DNA from: an uncultured Collinsella sp.
GTDB lineage: Bacteria; Actinomycetota; Coriobacteriia; Coriobacteriales; Coriobacteriaceae
DNA: 17,014 nt
Direction: 5' to 3'
Assembly: GCA_937989875.1 (NCBI GenBank)
Contig: CALKBO010000023.1
Location: 1-17,014, forward strand
Below the pieces are notes generated by a model. That model ran no database searches. It was not told where the DNA came from and was given only the letters and a program-made list of their open reading frames with translations. This document shows positions 7,128-14,076 of the stretch, one piece after another (position 1 is the stretch's first letter; every line of letters starts with the position of its first letter). Made by a program: the position numbers and the translations under genes.

Positions 7128-7988
7128 ATGGTTATCGACATGTTGGTCCATCCTATGCTCTACGGCGAGATCTGTAAGCCGGGTGATGAGCCTGATGGAT
7201 TCGGTTTTTGGTCACGAGAATTTGGTATGGGGCATATGGGCCCCATGGATTGGGATGAGCTTCAAGTCGAGATGGACGTCTGCGACGTGCAGAAGAGCGT
7301 GCTCATGCCGCTCGATGTAACCACGGCATGCGGAGGGCACTTTGGCACCAATGACCAGATTGCCATGCTGGTTGCCGCGCATCCCGATCGTCTGTGGGGA
7401 TTTGCGAGCGTAGACCCGCAGGTGAGCGGTGCCGCAGACGAATTGGAGCGCGCCTTTACCGAGTTGGGGGCAAAGGGGCTTTGCCTGCATCCGGCAAAGC
7501 AGGGTTTTGCCCCCGATGATGCTGTGGCCGAGCCGCTTTACGAGCTGTGCGAGCGCTATAACAAACCGGTGGTTTTCCATGCCGGTATGTCTTGGGAGCC
7601 TGGCGCAGAGCTCTCGCGCAGTAACCCGCTTGCATTTGAGCACACAATCGCAACGCATCCAAATGTGCGCTTTAGTTTGACCCACTTTGGCTGGCCCTGG
7701 GTGCGCGAGACCGTGGCGATGCTGCTCAAGTATCCCAACTGCTACACGGACACCTCTATCACTTACATCGATTCGCCCGAGGAGATGATGCAGCGTCTTT
7801 TCACGGTCGATATGGGGCCGCTGTGGTATGAGCGCGCGCTATCGCATCAAGTGATGTTCGCCAGCAATACGCCGCGCTTCCGTGCATTCAAACTCAAGCG
7901 GGCGCTCGATACCGTGCCCATGCGCGACGATGCGCGAGAAAGGCTCTACTGGGGTAATGCCCTGCGTTTTCTTGAAGGGGATGAGTAA
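7128..7988 (+). CDS. Amidohydrolase_2-type TIM-barrel protein, metal ligands replaced
   Basis: The predicted product is 286 residues. ATG 7128 is preferred to ATG 7107 because GGAAAGGAG (7112-7120) lies 7 bases before it. The architecture is that of the amidohydrolase-related (PF04909-like) hydrolases and decarboxylases: an N-terminal strand IDMLVHP, a middle VVFHAG (H151), LTHFGWPW (H186), and a C-terminal strand FASNTPRF followed by YWGNALRFL, the usual W-GNA-R-L end. The strand-1 H-x-H is L6-V-H8, and the strand-8 aspartate position is N247, so two usual metal ligands are missing while H151 and H186 remain. It may be a metal-poor lyase or lactonase, or non-catalytic. The stop is two bases before the next gene, indicating coupled translation. 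Confidence 0.75.
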   Translation: MVIDMLVHPMLYGEICKPGDEPDGFGFWSREFGMGHMGPMDWDELQVEMDVCDVQKSVLMPLDVTTACGGHFGTNDQIAMLVAAHPDRLWGFASVDPQVSGAADELERAFTELGAKGLCLHPAKQGFAPDDAVAEPLYELCERYNKPVVFHAGMSWEPGAELSRSNPLAFEHTIATHPNVRFSLTHFGWPWVRETVAMLLKYPNCYTDTSITYIDSPEEMMQRLFTVDMGPLWYERALSHQVMFASNTPRFRAFKLKRALDTVPMRDDARERLYWGNALRFLEGDE

Positions 7989-7990
7989 AC

Positions 7991-8419
7991 ATGGTGACGC
8001 TCGAGACATTGAGCTATCTATCGACTGCTCCGGACCAGTTCATCGATATTACCGAAGACGTGCACGCTGCCATCGAACGCAGCTCGGTGACCAATGGCTT
8101 GGCAGCGATTATTTTGTCGCATACGACCTGTGGAATCGTGGTAAACGAGGGGCTGCCCTGCGTGGAGACGGATCTTATGGAGACGCTTGATCGCATCGCC
8201 CCACTCGATGCCCCCTATGCGCATGCACACTTCCTGCCGAGCTATGGAGCCACCGGCAACAACTCCTGTGGGCATATCAAGAGCATGATTTGTGGAAACA
8301 GTTGCTTCTTTCCCGTCCAAGATGGCCACATCGTGTGCGGAGGTGCCCAGAACATCTATCTTGCGGAGTTTGACGGTCCGCAGAAGCGAAAAGTGTACGT
8401 GGAGGTGCTGGGGGAGTAA
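7991..8419 (+). CDS. YjbQ (UPF0047) family protein
   Basis: The predicted product is 142 residues, starting at ATG 7991. The family pattern is clear: FIDITEDV near the N-terminus, SHTTCGIVVNEG, then GHIKSMICGNSCFFPVQDG, GGAQNIYLAEFDGP and a KRKVYVEVLGE tail. YjbQ proteins form small compact trimers; weak thiamine-phosphate synthase activity has been reported, but the physiological role is unsettled. Its place between an amidohydrolase and a BtpA-family protein, with near-zero spacing, argues for a role in this catabolic pathway rather than in thiamine synthesis, since no thi genes are nearby. In the NNSCGHIK segment a cysteine sits where many homologues have other small residues. Confidence 0.85.
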   Translation: MVTLETLSYLSTAPDQFIDITEDVHAAIERSSVTNGLAAIILSHTTCGIVVNEGLPCVETDLMETLDRIAPLDAPYAHAHFLPSYGATGNNSCGHIKSMICGNSCFFPVQDGHIVCGGAQNIYLAEFDGPQKRKVYVEVLGE

Positions 8420-8452
8420 CGTCCCTGCAATAACCCTATGAAGGAGCACGTT

Positions 8453-9262
8453 ATGTCGTTTCTAACCTCGATGTTCAAGACCGAAAAGCCGGTTATCGGA
8501 ATGCTGCACCTGCGTCCTCTGCCGGGCGATCCACTGTATTACCCGGGCGGAAGCGTTTCGCAGGTCGTGGAAGCCGCCAAGCGCGATCTCGAAGCGTTGC
8601 AGCAGGGCGGTGTCGATGGCATTTTGATTACCAATGAGCTCTCGATGCCCTATGAGCAGCACGTGTCTCCCTCAACCCTTGCATCGATGGGTTATGTAAT
8701 CGGGGCTCTGTCCCACGATCTGTCGACTCCTTGGGGAGCTGAGGCTATTTACGATGGTGATGCCACAATCGAGCTGTGCGCTGCCGTCGACGCGCAGTTC
8801 ACGCGCTGCAATTTTTGCGGTGCCTGGGCCGGTGATCTTGGGCTGATTGACCGAGATTTCGCGCACACCATGCGTCGCAAGGCGGCGCTGCGCTTGGACG
8901 ACCTCAAGCTTTTTCACTTCATCACGAGCGAGGGGGAGGTTTATCTCAACGACCGCACGACTGCGGACATTGCCGATTCACTTCTCTTTAATTGCCTGCC
9001 GGATGCGATGGTCATCGGCGGTTCGGCTGCCGGTCGTGGCGCTTCGGGCGAGCTTGCCGATGAGGTCCGCGAGCGTGTTGGTCAAGTACCTGTGGTATGT
9101 GGCACCGGTTGTCGCGAAAATACCGTGGCTGACGTATTTGCTCACTACGATGGCGCGTTTGTCGGCACGTGCTTAAAGCGCGACGGAAAGCTGGATGCCC
9201 CGGTTGATGTTGAGCGGGTGGTTCGTTTTATGGCTGCCGCTCGTACGGCGCGAGGAGAGTAG
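8453..9262 (+). CDS. BtpA/SgcQ-family TIM-barrel protein
   Basis: The predicted product is 269 residues. ATG 8453 is chosen over the in-frame ATG 8438 because AAGGAG (8441-8446) lies 6 bases before it. Family marks in order: VIGMLHLRPLPGDPLY, GGVDGILITNELSMPY, PDAMVIGGSAAGRGAS, VVCGTGCRENTVADVF and FVGTCLKRDGKLDAPVD. The last blocks form a phosphate-binding TIM-barrel C-terminus. BtpA was linked to photosystem I stability in cyanobacteria, but relatives such as E. coli SgcQ sit in sugar-catabolic operons, as here. A phosphosugar lyase, epimerase or similar activity is the reasonable inference; the reaction is not established. Confidence 0.85.
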   Translation: MSFLTSMFKTEKPVIGMLHLRPLPGDPLYYPGGSVSQVVEAAKRDLEALQQGGVDGILITNELSMPYEQHVSPSTLASMGYVIGALSHDLSTPWGAEAIYDGDATIELCAAVDAQFTRCNFCGAWAGDLGLIDRDFAHTMRRKAALRLDDLKLFHFITSEGEVYLNDRTTADIADSLLFNCLPDAMVIGGSAAGRGASGELADEVRERVGQVPVVCGTGCRENTVADVFAHYDGAFVGTCLKRDGKLDAPVDVERVVRFMAAARTARGE

Positions 9263-9268
9263 GCGCTC

Positions 9269-10786
9269 ATGGCGTTCTATCTGGGTATTGATATTGGGAC
9301 AAGCGCCTCTAAAGGCGTTTTAATCGATGATCGATGCAACATCGTTTGCCAAGCCTCTTGTGGACACGAGACGGACAACCCGCGTGATGGATGGTACCAG
9401 CATGATGCGGAGGCAGTTTGGTGGGGCGATTTTTGCTGCTTGTCGCACGAGCTGGTGGCGCGATCGGGAGTCAACGAGGCGCAGATCGGATGCGTGAGCC
9501 TTTCCGCATTGGGTTGCGACTGTGTGCCGGTCGATACCGAGTGCAACGCGCTGGCGCCCGCGATTTTGTATGGAGTCGATGCACGTTCGAAGCCGCAGAT
9601 TGACGAGCTCCTTTCCGAATATGGGTCAGATCGCGCACGCGAACTTTTCGGGCATGATCCCTGTTCGTCAGATATTGCTCCCAAGATCTTGTGGTTTAAG
9701 GAGAATATGCCCGAGGTGCACGAACGTGCCGCGAAGTTCCTGACGGCGTCATCGTTTCTGTGCGCAAAGTTGACGGGGCGTTTTACGGTGGACCGTTATT
9801 TGGCGGAGGATTTTCTTCCCCTATACGACCGCTACACCTGGAAGGTTGACGCTCGGGAATGTGCTCGTTTCTGCCGGCCTGACCAGATGGCTGGGGTAAT
9901 GTCGGCTACCGATATTGCCGGGGTGATTACGCGGCGTGCGGCTGAGGCGACGGGGCTCGCGGCAGGGACACCTGTCTTAGTGGGAACAGGCGACTCTGGT
10001 GCCGAGGCCATTTCGACGGGTGTATTCCGTCCCGGCGATATGATGGTTCAGTTGGGGAGTACGGCGTATTTCATCTACCTAGCTGATCATATGATCGATG
10101 ATGCCCGCCTGTGGCCGGGGACGTTTATCATTCCCGGAACTTACGGGATCTGCGCGGGGACCAATACGGCGGGCGCACTCACATCGTGGCTGCGCCAAGA
10201 GCTGTATCGCGACGCCGTAGAGGCCGAGGGCCACGGTGACCCCGATGCCTATTCGGTTATGGCGCATGATGCCGCCGATGTGGCGCCGGGTGCCGATGGG
10301 CTCCTGTGTCTGCCGTACTTTGCGGGAGAGCGTACCCCGCTCAACGATCCCGAGGCGCGTGGCGTCTTCTTTGGCCTGACCGGAAGGCATACGCGAGCCC
10401 ATATGGTTCGCGCCGCCTTGGAAGGCGTCGCGTATACCGTTGCATCCCATGTCGACATTATCGAGCGAGAGCATGGACTGCCAATTGGGCGCATTAGGCT
10501 TGTCGGAGGTGGAACCAAGAATCCAGTTTGGATGCAGGCTATCGCCGACGTATGTGGGCGCGAGGTCTCGGTTGCCAAGGTTACGGTGGGTGCATGCTTC
10601 GGTGATGCCATCATGGCAGCTCTCGCAGGTGGCGCCTATACATCATGGGATGAACTCGCCCGAGTCCTTGGCGTTGCGCAAACAATCGTGCCCGATATGA
10701 CTGCCCACGAGTTATATGCGTCGCGCCGTCATATCTTTGACGAATTGTATGCACGCAACCGTGATCTCATGCACGAATTGGTGTAA
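9269..10786 (+). CDS. FGGY-family carbohydrate kinase (xylulokinase-like)
   Basis: The predicted product is 505 residues, the usual FGGY length. ATG 9269 has GAGGAG (9252-9257) inside the end of the previous gene. Domain I begins with the phosphate-1 motif YLGIDIGTSASKG and includes SLSALGCDCVPVD. The catalytic base is probably D242 in GTGDSGAEA. Domain II carries the FGGY signature region LVGGGTKNPVWMQAIADV and the adenosine-binding end of the cleft. Overall pattern is nearest to xylulokinase-like members, but FGGY subfamilies differ in substrate (pentuloses, glycerol, gluconate, tetritols), and residues visible here do not decide it. It is the last gene of the operon and is followed by a terminator. 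Confidence 0.88.
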   Translation: MAFYLGIDIGTSASKGVLIDDRCNIVCQASCGHETDNPRDGWYQHDAEAVWWGDFCCLSHELVARSGVNEAQIGCVSLSALGCDCVPVDTECNALAPAILYGVDARSKPQIDELLSEYGSDRARELFGHDPCSSDIAPKILWFKENMPEVHERAAKFLTASSFLCAKLTGRFTVDRYLAEDFLPLYDRYTWKVDARECARFCRPDQMAGVMSATDIAGVITRRAAEATGLAAGTPVLVGTGDSGAEAISTGVFRPGDMMVQLGSTAYFIYLADHMIDDARLWPGTFIIPGTYGICAGTNTAGALTSWLRQELYRDAVEAEGHGDPDAYSVMAHDAADVAPGADGLLCLPYFAGERTPLNDPEARGVFFGLTGRHTRAHMVRAALEGVAYTVASHVDIIEREHGLPIGRIRLVGGGTKNPVWMQAIADVCGREVSVAKVTVGACFGDAIMAALAGGAYTSWDELARVLGVAQTIVPDMTAHELYASRRHIFDELYARNRDLMHELV

Positions 10787-10814
10787 TCCTGCCGAATTAT
10801 ACTGCCTTCCAAAT

Positions 10815-10855
10815 AGGGGCTGCGTTGTGCGATTCGCATGCCCCTTGGCATTTTT
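10815..10855. terminator. Terminator between convergent operons
   Basis: AGGGGC-TGCG (10815-10824) pairs with CGCA-T-GCCCCT (10835-10845), with one bulged T and a 10-base loop. Five T residues follow at 10851-10855. It can end the forward catabolic operon and, read on the other strand, lies just beyond the tatD stop. Confidence 0.6.
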
Positions 10856-10866
10856 GCCCACAGGGG

Positions 10867-11649
10867 TTAGCGAAGGTCAAAAACAGAGTGCGCATTTGCT
10901 AAAACTGCCGACTCGATGTGCTTTGTGTCACAGTTTTTGAGTGAGGCAATGCGCATCGAGGTCCTTGCGAGCGATCTGATGAGCGACTGTGCGCTTGTTT
11001 CTGTGTTTGGTTCGGCTGGCGCATCGGTCTCGAGCAGTAGACGGTCGAGTGGAATCTGTCGGGCATATTCGCGTCCACGTTTAGACGCAAGCATGCGTTC
11101 GTTGACGGAAAAATTACAGCCCGCATTACGCGCGCGGGCGAGTTCGTCCGAAGTGCCGCTAAACCAGTGGAAGATGATAGCGGGGGAGTTGGGGTTTGGG
11201 ATGAGTAGTCCATGCGATTCGAGGACGTCCAGTACGGCCCCTGCCGAACGAACGGCGTGAATTGATATCACGCGCCCGGTAAGAGGATGCTGCATGAGTG
11301 TATCGCAGAGCCGGTCAAGTGCCTGTATTTGTAGCGGCTCGCTTCCGGCAAAACGCGTGGAAAAGTCGAGCCCGACCTCGCCAACAAAACGCTCTTGCGC
11401 GGCAATTTGGCAGAGTAGGTCAATTTCTGCGTTGCCGCATCGCTCGTCGGCGAGCCACCAGGGATGGAGGCCGATGCCCTTGATGACGGTGGGAGGGCGA
11501 CAGGTTCGCCCATGTACGCTAGCGAAGTCGCGTGGATCGACGCCACAATCAAATAGACCCAAGCCCAGCGCCGTCGCCTCATCGGCAACGGCGTCCGGGT
11601 GAGCCATTAAATCAAGATGGCAGTGTGCATCAAATAACCGGGGCTCCAT
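10867..11649 (-). CDS. tatD: TatD-family metal-dependent hydrolase/DNase
   Basis: The predicted product is 260 residues, normal for TatD. All family motifs are present in order: FDAHCHLD (H-x-H), GIGLHPWW, VGEVGLDF, SIHAVRS, IIFHWFSG and LLETDAP, so the two-metal site is intact. Members are 3'-5' exonucleases/DNases with quality-control roles. It begins 14 bases after the tcdA stop on the same strand, so the two are probably co-transcribed. One difference from many TatD proteins is a rather long, cysteine-containing C-terminal segment. The exact orthologue (TatD, YcfH or YjjV) is not decided. Confidence 0.87.
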   Translation of the reverse strand: MEPRLFDAHCHLDLMAHPDAVADEATALGLGLFDCGVDPRDFASVHGRTCRPPTVIKGIGLHPWWLADERCGNAEIDLLCQIAAQERFVGEVGLDFSTRFAGSEPLQIQALDRLCDTLMQHPLTGRVISIHAVRSAGAVLDVLESHGLLIPNPNSPAIIFHWFSGTSDELARARNAGCNFSVNERMLASKRGREYARQIPLDRLLLETDAPAEPNTETSAQSLIRSLARTSMRIASLKNCDTKHIESAVLANAHSVFDLR

Positions 11650-11663
11650 CTCGGCGCGCTCCG

Positions 11664-12455
11664 CTAGTCCAGGCGCTGGCCATCGGCGCGCACGCGCTCG
11701 GTGCCGCGGCCACCGATCTGGCGGATAACCTCGCCGGCAATCATCTGACCCATGATGGGCGGCATAAAACTGGCAGTTCCCAACTCAGTACGCTCGTGGA
11801 TGTTGGAAGGGTCGCGGGGCTGTGTTTTAACCGATTCCTCGCAGCTAAACAGTACGTGTAGGCTCTTGATTCCGCGCTTCTTACATTCTTTGCGCATAAT
11901 GCGGCTCATGGGGTCACGTACCGTATCGAAGATGTCGGCAAAGCGGAGGCACTCGGGATGGAGCTTGTTGGCCCCGCCCATGGAACTGACCAAACGAATG
12001 TCGTGGTCCTGAGCATATTTGGCAATGGTGAGCTTGGCCGAGATGGTGTCGATGGCGTCGACGACGTAATCGAGCTTGCCGTCCGTCTGCTCCAAAACGC
12101 TCGCAAAGAACTCGTCGATGTTGTCGCTCAACAGGTATTCGGTGCGCTTGATAACGGTGGCGGCGGGATTGATATCACCAATCATGGCTTCCATCACGTC
12201 AACCTTGCGCTTGCCGATGGTGCTGTGAAAGGCGATGGCCTGGCGATTGATATTGCTGGGCGCGATGATGTCCTTGTCCAGAATGACGAAATGGCCAATG
12301 CCGCCGCGGGCGAGTGCCTCGCAGCAGTTGGAGCCCACACCTCCGCAGCCGAGTACCAGCACCGTGGCATCGGCGAGCTTGTCGAGTGCCTCGCGGCCCA
12401 TGATGATTTCGAGCTTGGTATCGCGCGTCTCGACGAGTGCAGCAGTTTCGGTCAT
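11664..12455 (-). CDS. tcdA: tRNA threonylcarbamoyladenosine dehydratase (TcdA/CsdL)
   Basis: The predicted product is 263 residues. Two ATGs exist, at 12461 and 12455. GGAGG (complement of 12462-12466) directly abuts the first and lies 6 bases before the second, so 12455 is the start. The E1-like ThiF fold shows VLVLGCGGVGSN (nucleotide-binding loop, about residues 33-43), LDKDIIAPSNINRQ, YVVDAIDTISAK, VSSMGGANKLHP, and the C-terminal SFMPPIMGQMIAGEVIRQI. TcdA uses ATP to cyclise t6A37 of ANN-decoding tRNAs to ct6A. A ThiF/MoeB paralogue is less likely because of the typical TcdA C-terminus and the lack of thi or moa neighbours. Confidence 0.9.
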   Translation of the reverse strand: MTETAALVETRDTKLEIIMGREALDKLADATVLVLGCGGVGSNCCEALARGGIGHFVILDKDIIAPSNINRQAIAFHSTIGKRKVDVMEAMIGDINPAATVIKRTEYLLSDNIDEFFASVLEQTDGKLDYVVDAIDTISAKLTIAKYAQDHDIRLVSSMGGANKLHPECLRFADIFDTVRDPMSRIMRKECKKRGIKSLHVLFSCEESVKTQPRDPSNIHERTELGTASFMPPIMGQMIAGEVIRQIGGRGTERVRADGQRLD

Positions 12456-12639
12456 AGACATCCTCCGATGGGGAAGCGAATCGTGTTTTAGCTATCGCCA
12501 TTATAGGTATTATCGCGATTCCATTTGAGCCCTAGGGGCTTGTTGAAATGAGGCAGGGATTCGCATAAGATGAAGCAGATGGCACCCGTTGCCGCGGGTT
12601 GGCCAACTCCCAAACACGTTTGTAGCGTGAGAAGTGGCC

Positions 12640-12666
12640 GTCTTCGCATTACGCGGGGGCGGCTAT
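12640..12666 (+). other. Hairpin at the 3' end of the small-peptide gene
   Basis: On the forward strand GCCGTCTTCGC pairs fully (three G-U pairs) with GCGGGGGCGGC around ATTAC, followed by TATTTC. On the reverse strand the G-U pairs become C-A mismatches, so the structure favours a forward transcript, antisense to the end of the peptide gene, or a weak terminator of the peptide gene. Confidence 0.45.
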
Positions 12667-12749
12667 TTCATTCGACCTCCAATGTGGATGCCGAGCTCCA
12701 CAGCCGCGATTACAAGCAACAACAACGTCAGGACATCGTTAATACTCAT
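12663..12749 (-). CDS. 28-residue single-span membrane peptide (possible holin-like/type I toxin)
   Basis: ATG at 12749 on the reverse strand is preceded by GAGAAGGAG, 7 bases away, an excellent ribosome site. The frame runs 28 codons to TAG (12665-12663). The peptide begins MSINDVLTLLLLVIAA, continues hydrophobic to IHIGG, and ends RMK: a short polar start, one membrane span of about 20 residues, and a basic tail. This resembles the small putative holin-like toxins and other type I toxin peptides. No homology search was possible. A TACAAT -10-like hexamer lies on this strand at 12806-12801. A small regulatory membrane protein is the alternative. Confidence 0.6.
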   Translation of the reverse strand: MSINDVLTLLLLVIAAVELGIHIGGRMK

Positions 12750-12852
12750 AGTCCATCTCCTTCTCGGGTAGAGGGAGCTGGCCCATCTGCTTCAACTTCC
12801 ATTGTAGCTAAACACGAACGAATGTTCTATAGATGCTACGGAATTAGACAAT

Positions 12853-12881
12853 TAGACAAGCATCTAAATATCGAGTATAGT
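12853..12881 (+). promoter_or_regulatory. Promoter of the sdpR-sdpI pair
   Basis: TAGACA (12853-12858), a 17-base spacer and TATAGT (12876-12881) match the sigma-70 consensus at 5/6 and 5/6. The -35 lies inside a tandem ATTAGACA repeat (12843-12858), and TAGATGC (12830-12836) with GCATCTA (12860-12866) flanks it, so an autoregulatory ArsR-type operator overlapping this promoter is likely. Confidence 0.7.
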
Positions 12882-12915
12882 GTGCGCGTCGTGAAAGATA
12901 GTGAGAGGAGGTTCT

Positions 12916-13194
12916 ATGCCGGGAGAGGGATTTAAGGCGCTGGCGGATCCAACGCGGCGGCGCATTTTGGAGCTGCTGCGCGAGGGCAACCGCACGGCAG
13001 GGGAGCTTGCCGAGCATTTTGACATCAGCAAGCCGTCCCTCAGCCATCATTTGGCAACGCTCAAAAACGCCGGGTTGGTGACCGATGAGCGCCATGGTCA
13101 AAACATCGTATACAGCTTAAACACCACCGTCATGCAGGACTTGATCGGTTGGTTTATGGGCTTTACAAACACTGAAGGTGATGAGGATGAATAA
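12916..13194 (+). CDS. sdpR: SdpR-like ArsR-family transcriptional repressor
   Basis: The predicted product is 92 residues. ATG 12916 follows AGGAGG (12906-12911) by 4 bases; an upstream GTG at 12901 would include the ribosome site in the coding region. The winged-helix shows FKALADPTRRRILELL, TAGELAEHFDISKPSLSHHLATLK and VYSLNTTVMQDLIGWFMGF, nearly the pattern of Bacillus subtilis SdpR (FKAISDPTRRKILDLL, FNISKPSISHHL, YYSLNTTVLQD). No metal-binding cysteine motif is present, unlike ArsR/SmtB metal sensors. In B. subtilis SdpR represses sdpRI and is held at the membrane by SdpI when the SdpC toxin is bound. The stop overlaps the downstream gene by 8 bases, indicating translational coupling. 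Confidence 0.88.
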   Translation: MPGEGFKALADPTRRRILELLREGNRTAGELAEHFDISKPSLSHHLATLKNAGLVTDERHGQNIVYSLNTTVMQDLIGWFMGFTNTEGDEDE

Positions 13195-13891
13195 CGAAAA
13201 CAAGGGCATTCACGCCACGGGGGTATCGTCGCGCGTGTGGATTGCGCTGGTCGCTCTATGTGTCGCCAATGTCGCAGCGCATCTGATAGTGATGCCGAGC
13301 TTGCCTGCGCAGATTCCCACGCACTGGGGCGCGAACGGCGCCGTCGACGGTTGGGGCCCTAGCTGGATGGCCTCCGCGCTCGGCGTGCTGCCTCTGGCGC
13401 TTCTCGCAATGTTCTGCGTGGTGCCGCGCATCGATCCCAAAGGTGAGGCATATCGAAGCTCCGGCAAGTTCTATCAGGGCTTCGTAATCGCCTTCACCTT
13501 GTTCATGTGTGCCATAAGCTGGTTGGGTGAGCTTACGGTCTGGGGCGTGGTGCCGGCGGTCGGTTCGGTCAACGTGCTGATTTCCGGTGCTATTGGTTTG
13601 CTGTTCATCGGCGTAGGCAACTACTTGCCGCGTGTGAAGCAGAACTATACGCTCGGTATCAAGACGCCCTGGGCGCTTGCCGATCCCGAGAACTGGCGCC
13701 GTACGCAGCGCTTTGGCGGTGCCTGCTTTATGGTGCTGGGCATTGGCCTCATCGTAATGGGCGTGGCGGGTAGCGTGCTTTCGAGTGAAGTCGTCGCCGC
13801 GGTGATTGCGGTGCTGGCGTTTGGTTCGGCTGGAGCTGCCTACGTCTATTCGTATCTGCTGTGGCGCAAATCGCAGCGAGCCGTTCGCTAA
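13187..13891 (+). CDS. sdpI: SdpI-family membrane immunity/signalling protein
   Basis: The predicted product is 234 residues. ATG 13187 is chosen because GAAGG (13174-13178) is 8 bases upstream; ATG 13181 is also possible. About six membrane spans are visible. The DUF1648-type motif QIPTHWGANGAVDGWG follows the first span, and the SdpI segment NYLPRVKQNYTLGIKTPWAL followed by NWRRTQRFGG sits before the last two. In B. subtilis SdpI protects against the SdpC toxin and sequesters SdpR. No sdpA, sdpB or sdpC homologue occurs in the window, so this pair probably senses a toxin or envelope stress from other cells, or serves as orphan immunity. Confidence 0.85.
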   Translation: MNNENKGIHATGVSSRVWIALVALCVANVAAHLIVMPSLPAQIPTHWGANGAVDGWGPSWMASALGVLPLALLAMFCVVPRIDPKGEAYRSSGKFYQGFVIAFTLFMCAISWLGELTVWGVVPAVGSVNVLISGAIGLLFIGVGNYLPRVKQNYTLGIKTPWALADPENWRRTQRFGGACFMVLGIGLIVMGVAGSVLSSEVVAAVIAVLAFGSAGAAYVYSYLLWRKSQRAVR

Positions 13892-13955
13892 GGTTGCGGA
13901 AAACTAGCGTACGCAGTTCATAGTGTGTTCCGGGGGACTTTTCCCAGGTAGTATT

Positions 13956-13985
13956 AGGGGGTGTGGGCAACCATGCCCCTTTTTC
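13956..13985 (+). terminator. Rho-independent terminator after sdpI
   Basis: AGGGGGTGTGG (13956-13966) pairs with CCATGCCCCTT (13971-13981) through 11 pairs including three G-U pairs, closed by a GCAA tetraloop. A T-run follows. It separates sdpRI from ettA. Confidence 0.8.
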
Positions 13986-14010
13986 GTTAAATTTCAGAGC
14001 TGGTTACCTC

Positions 14011-14034
14011 GTTTCGTTTCCACTAAAACGAAAA
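14011..14034 (+). promoter_or_regulatory. Hairpin in the ettA leader
   Basis: TTTCGTTT (14012-14019) and AAACGAAA (14026-14033) are exact reverse complements around a 6-base loop, 43 bases before the ettA start. It is AT-rich and weak and could be a regulator site or leader structure. No convincing -35/-10 pair was found between 13986 and 14076. Confidence 0.35.
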
Positions 14035-14076
14035 CAAGAATAGGGAAACAGCAGGTAGAAAGGATAAAACAGGCAA

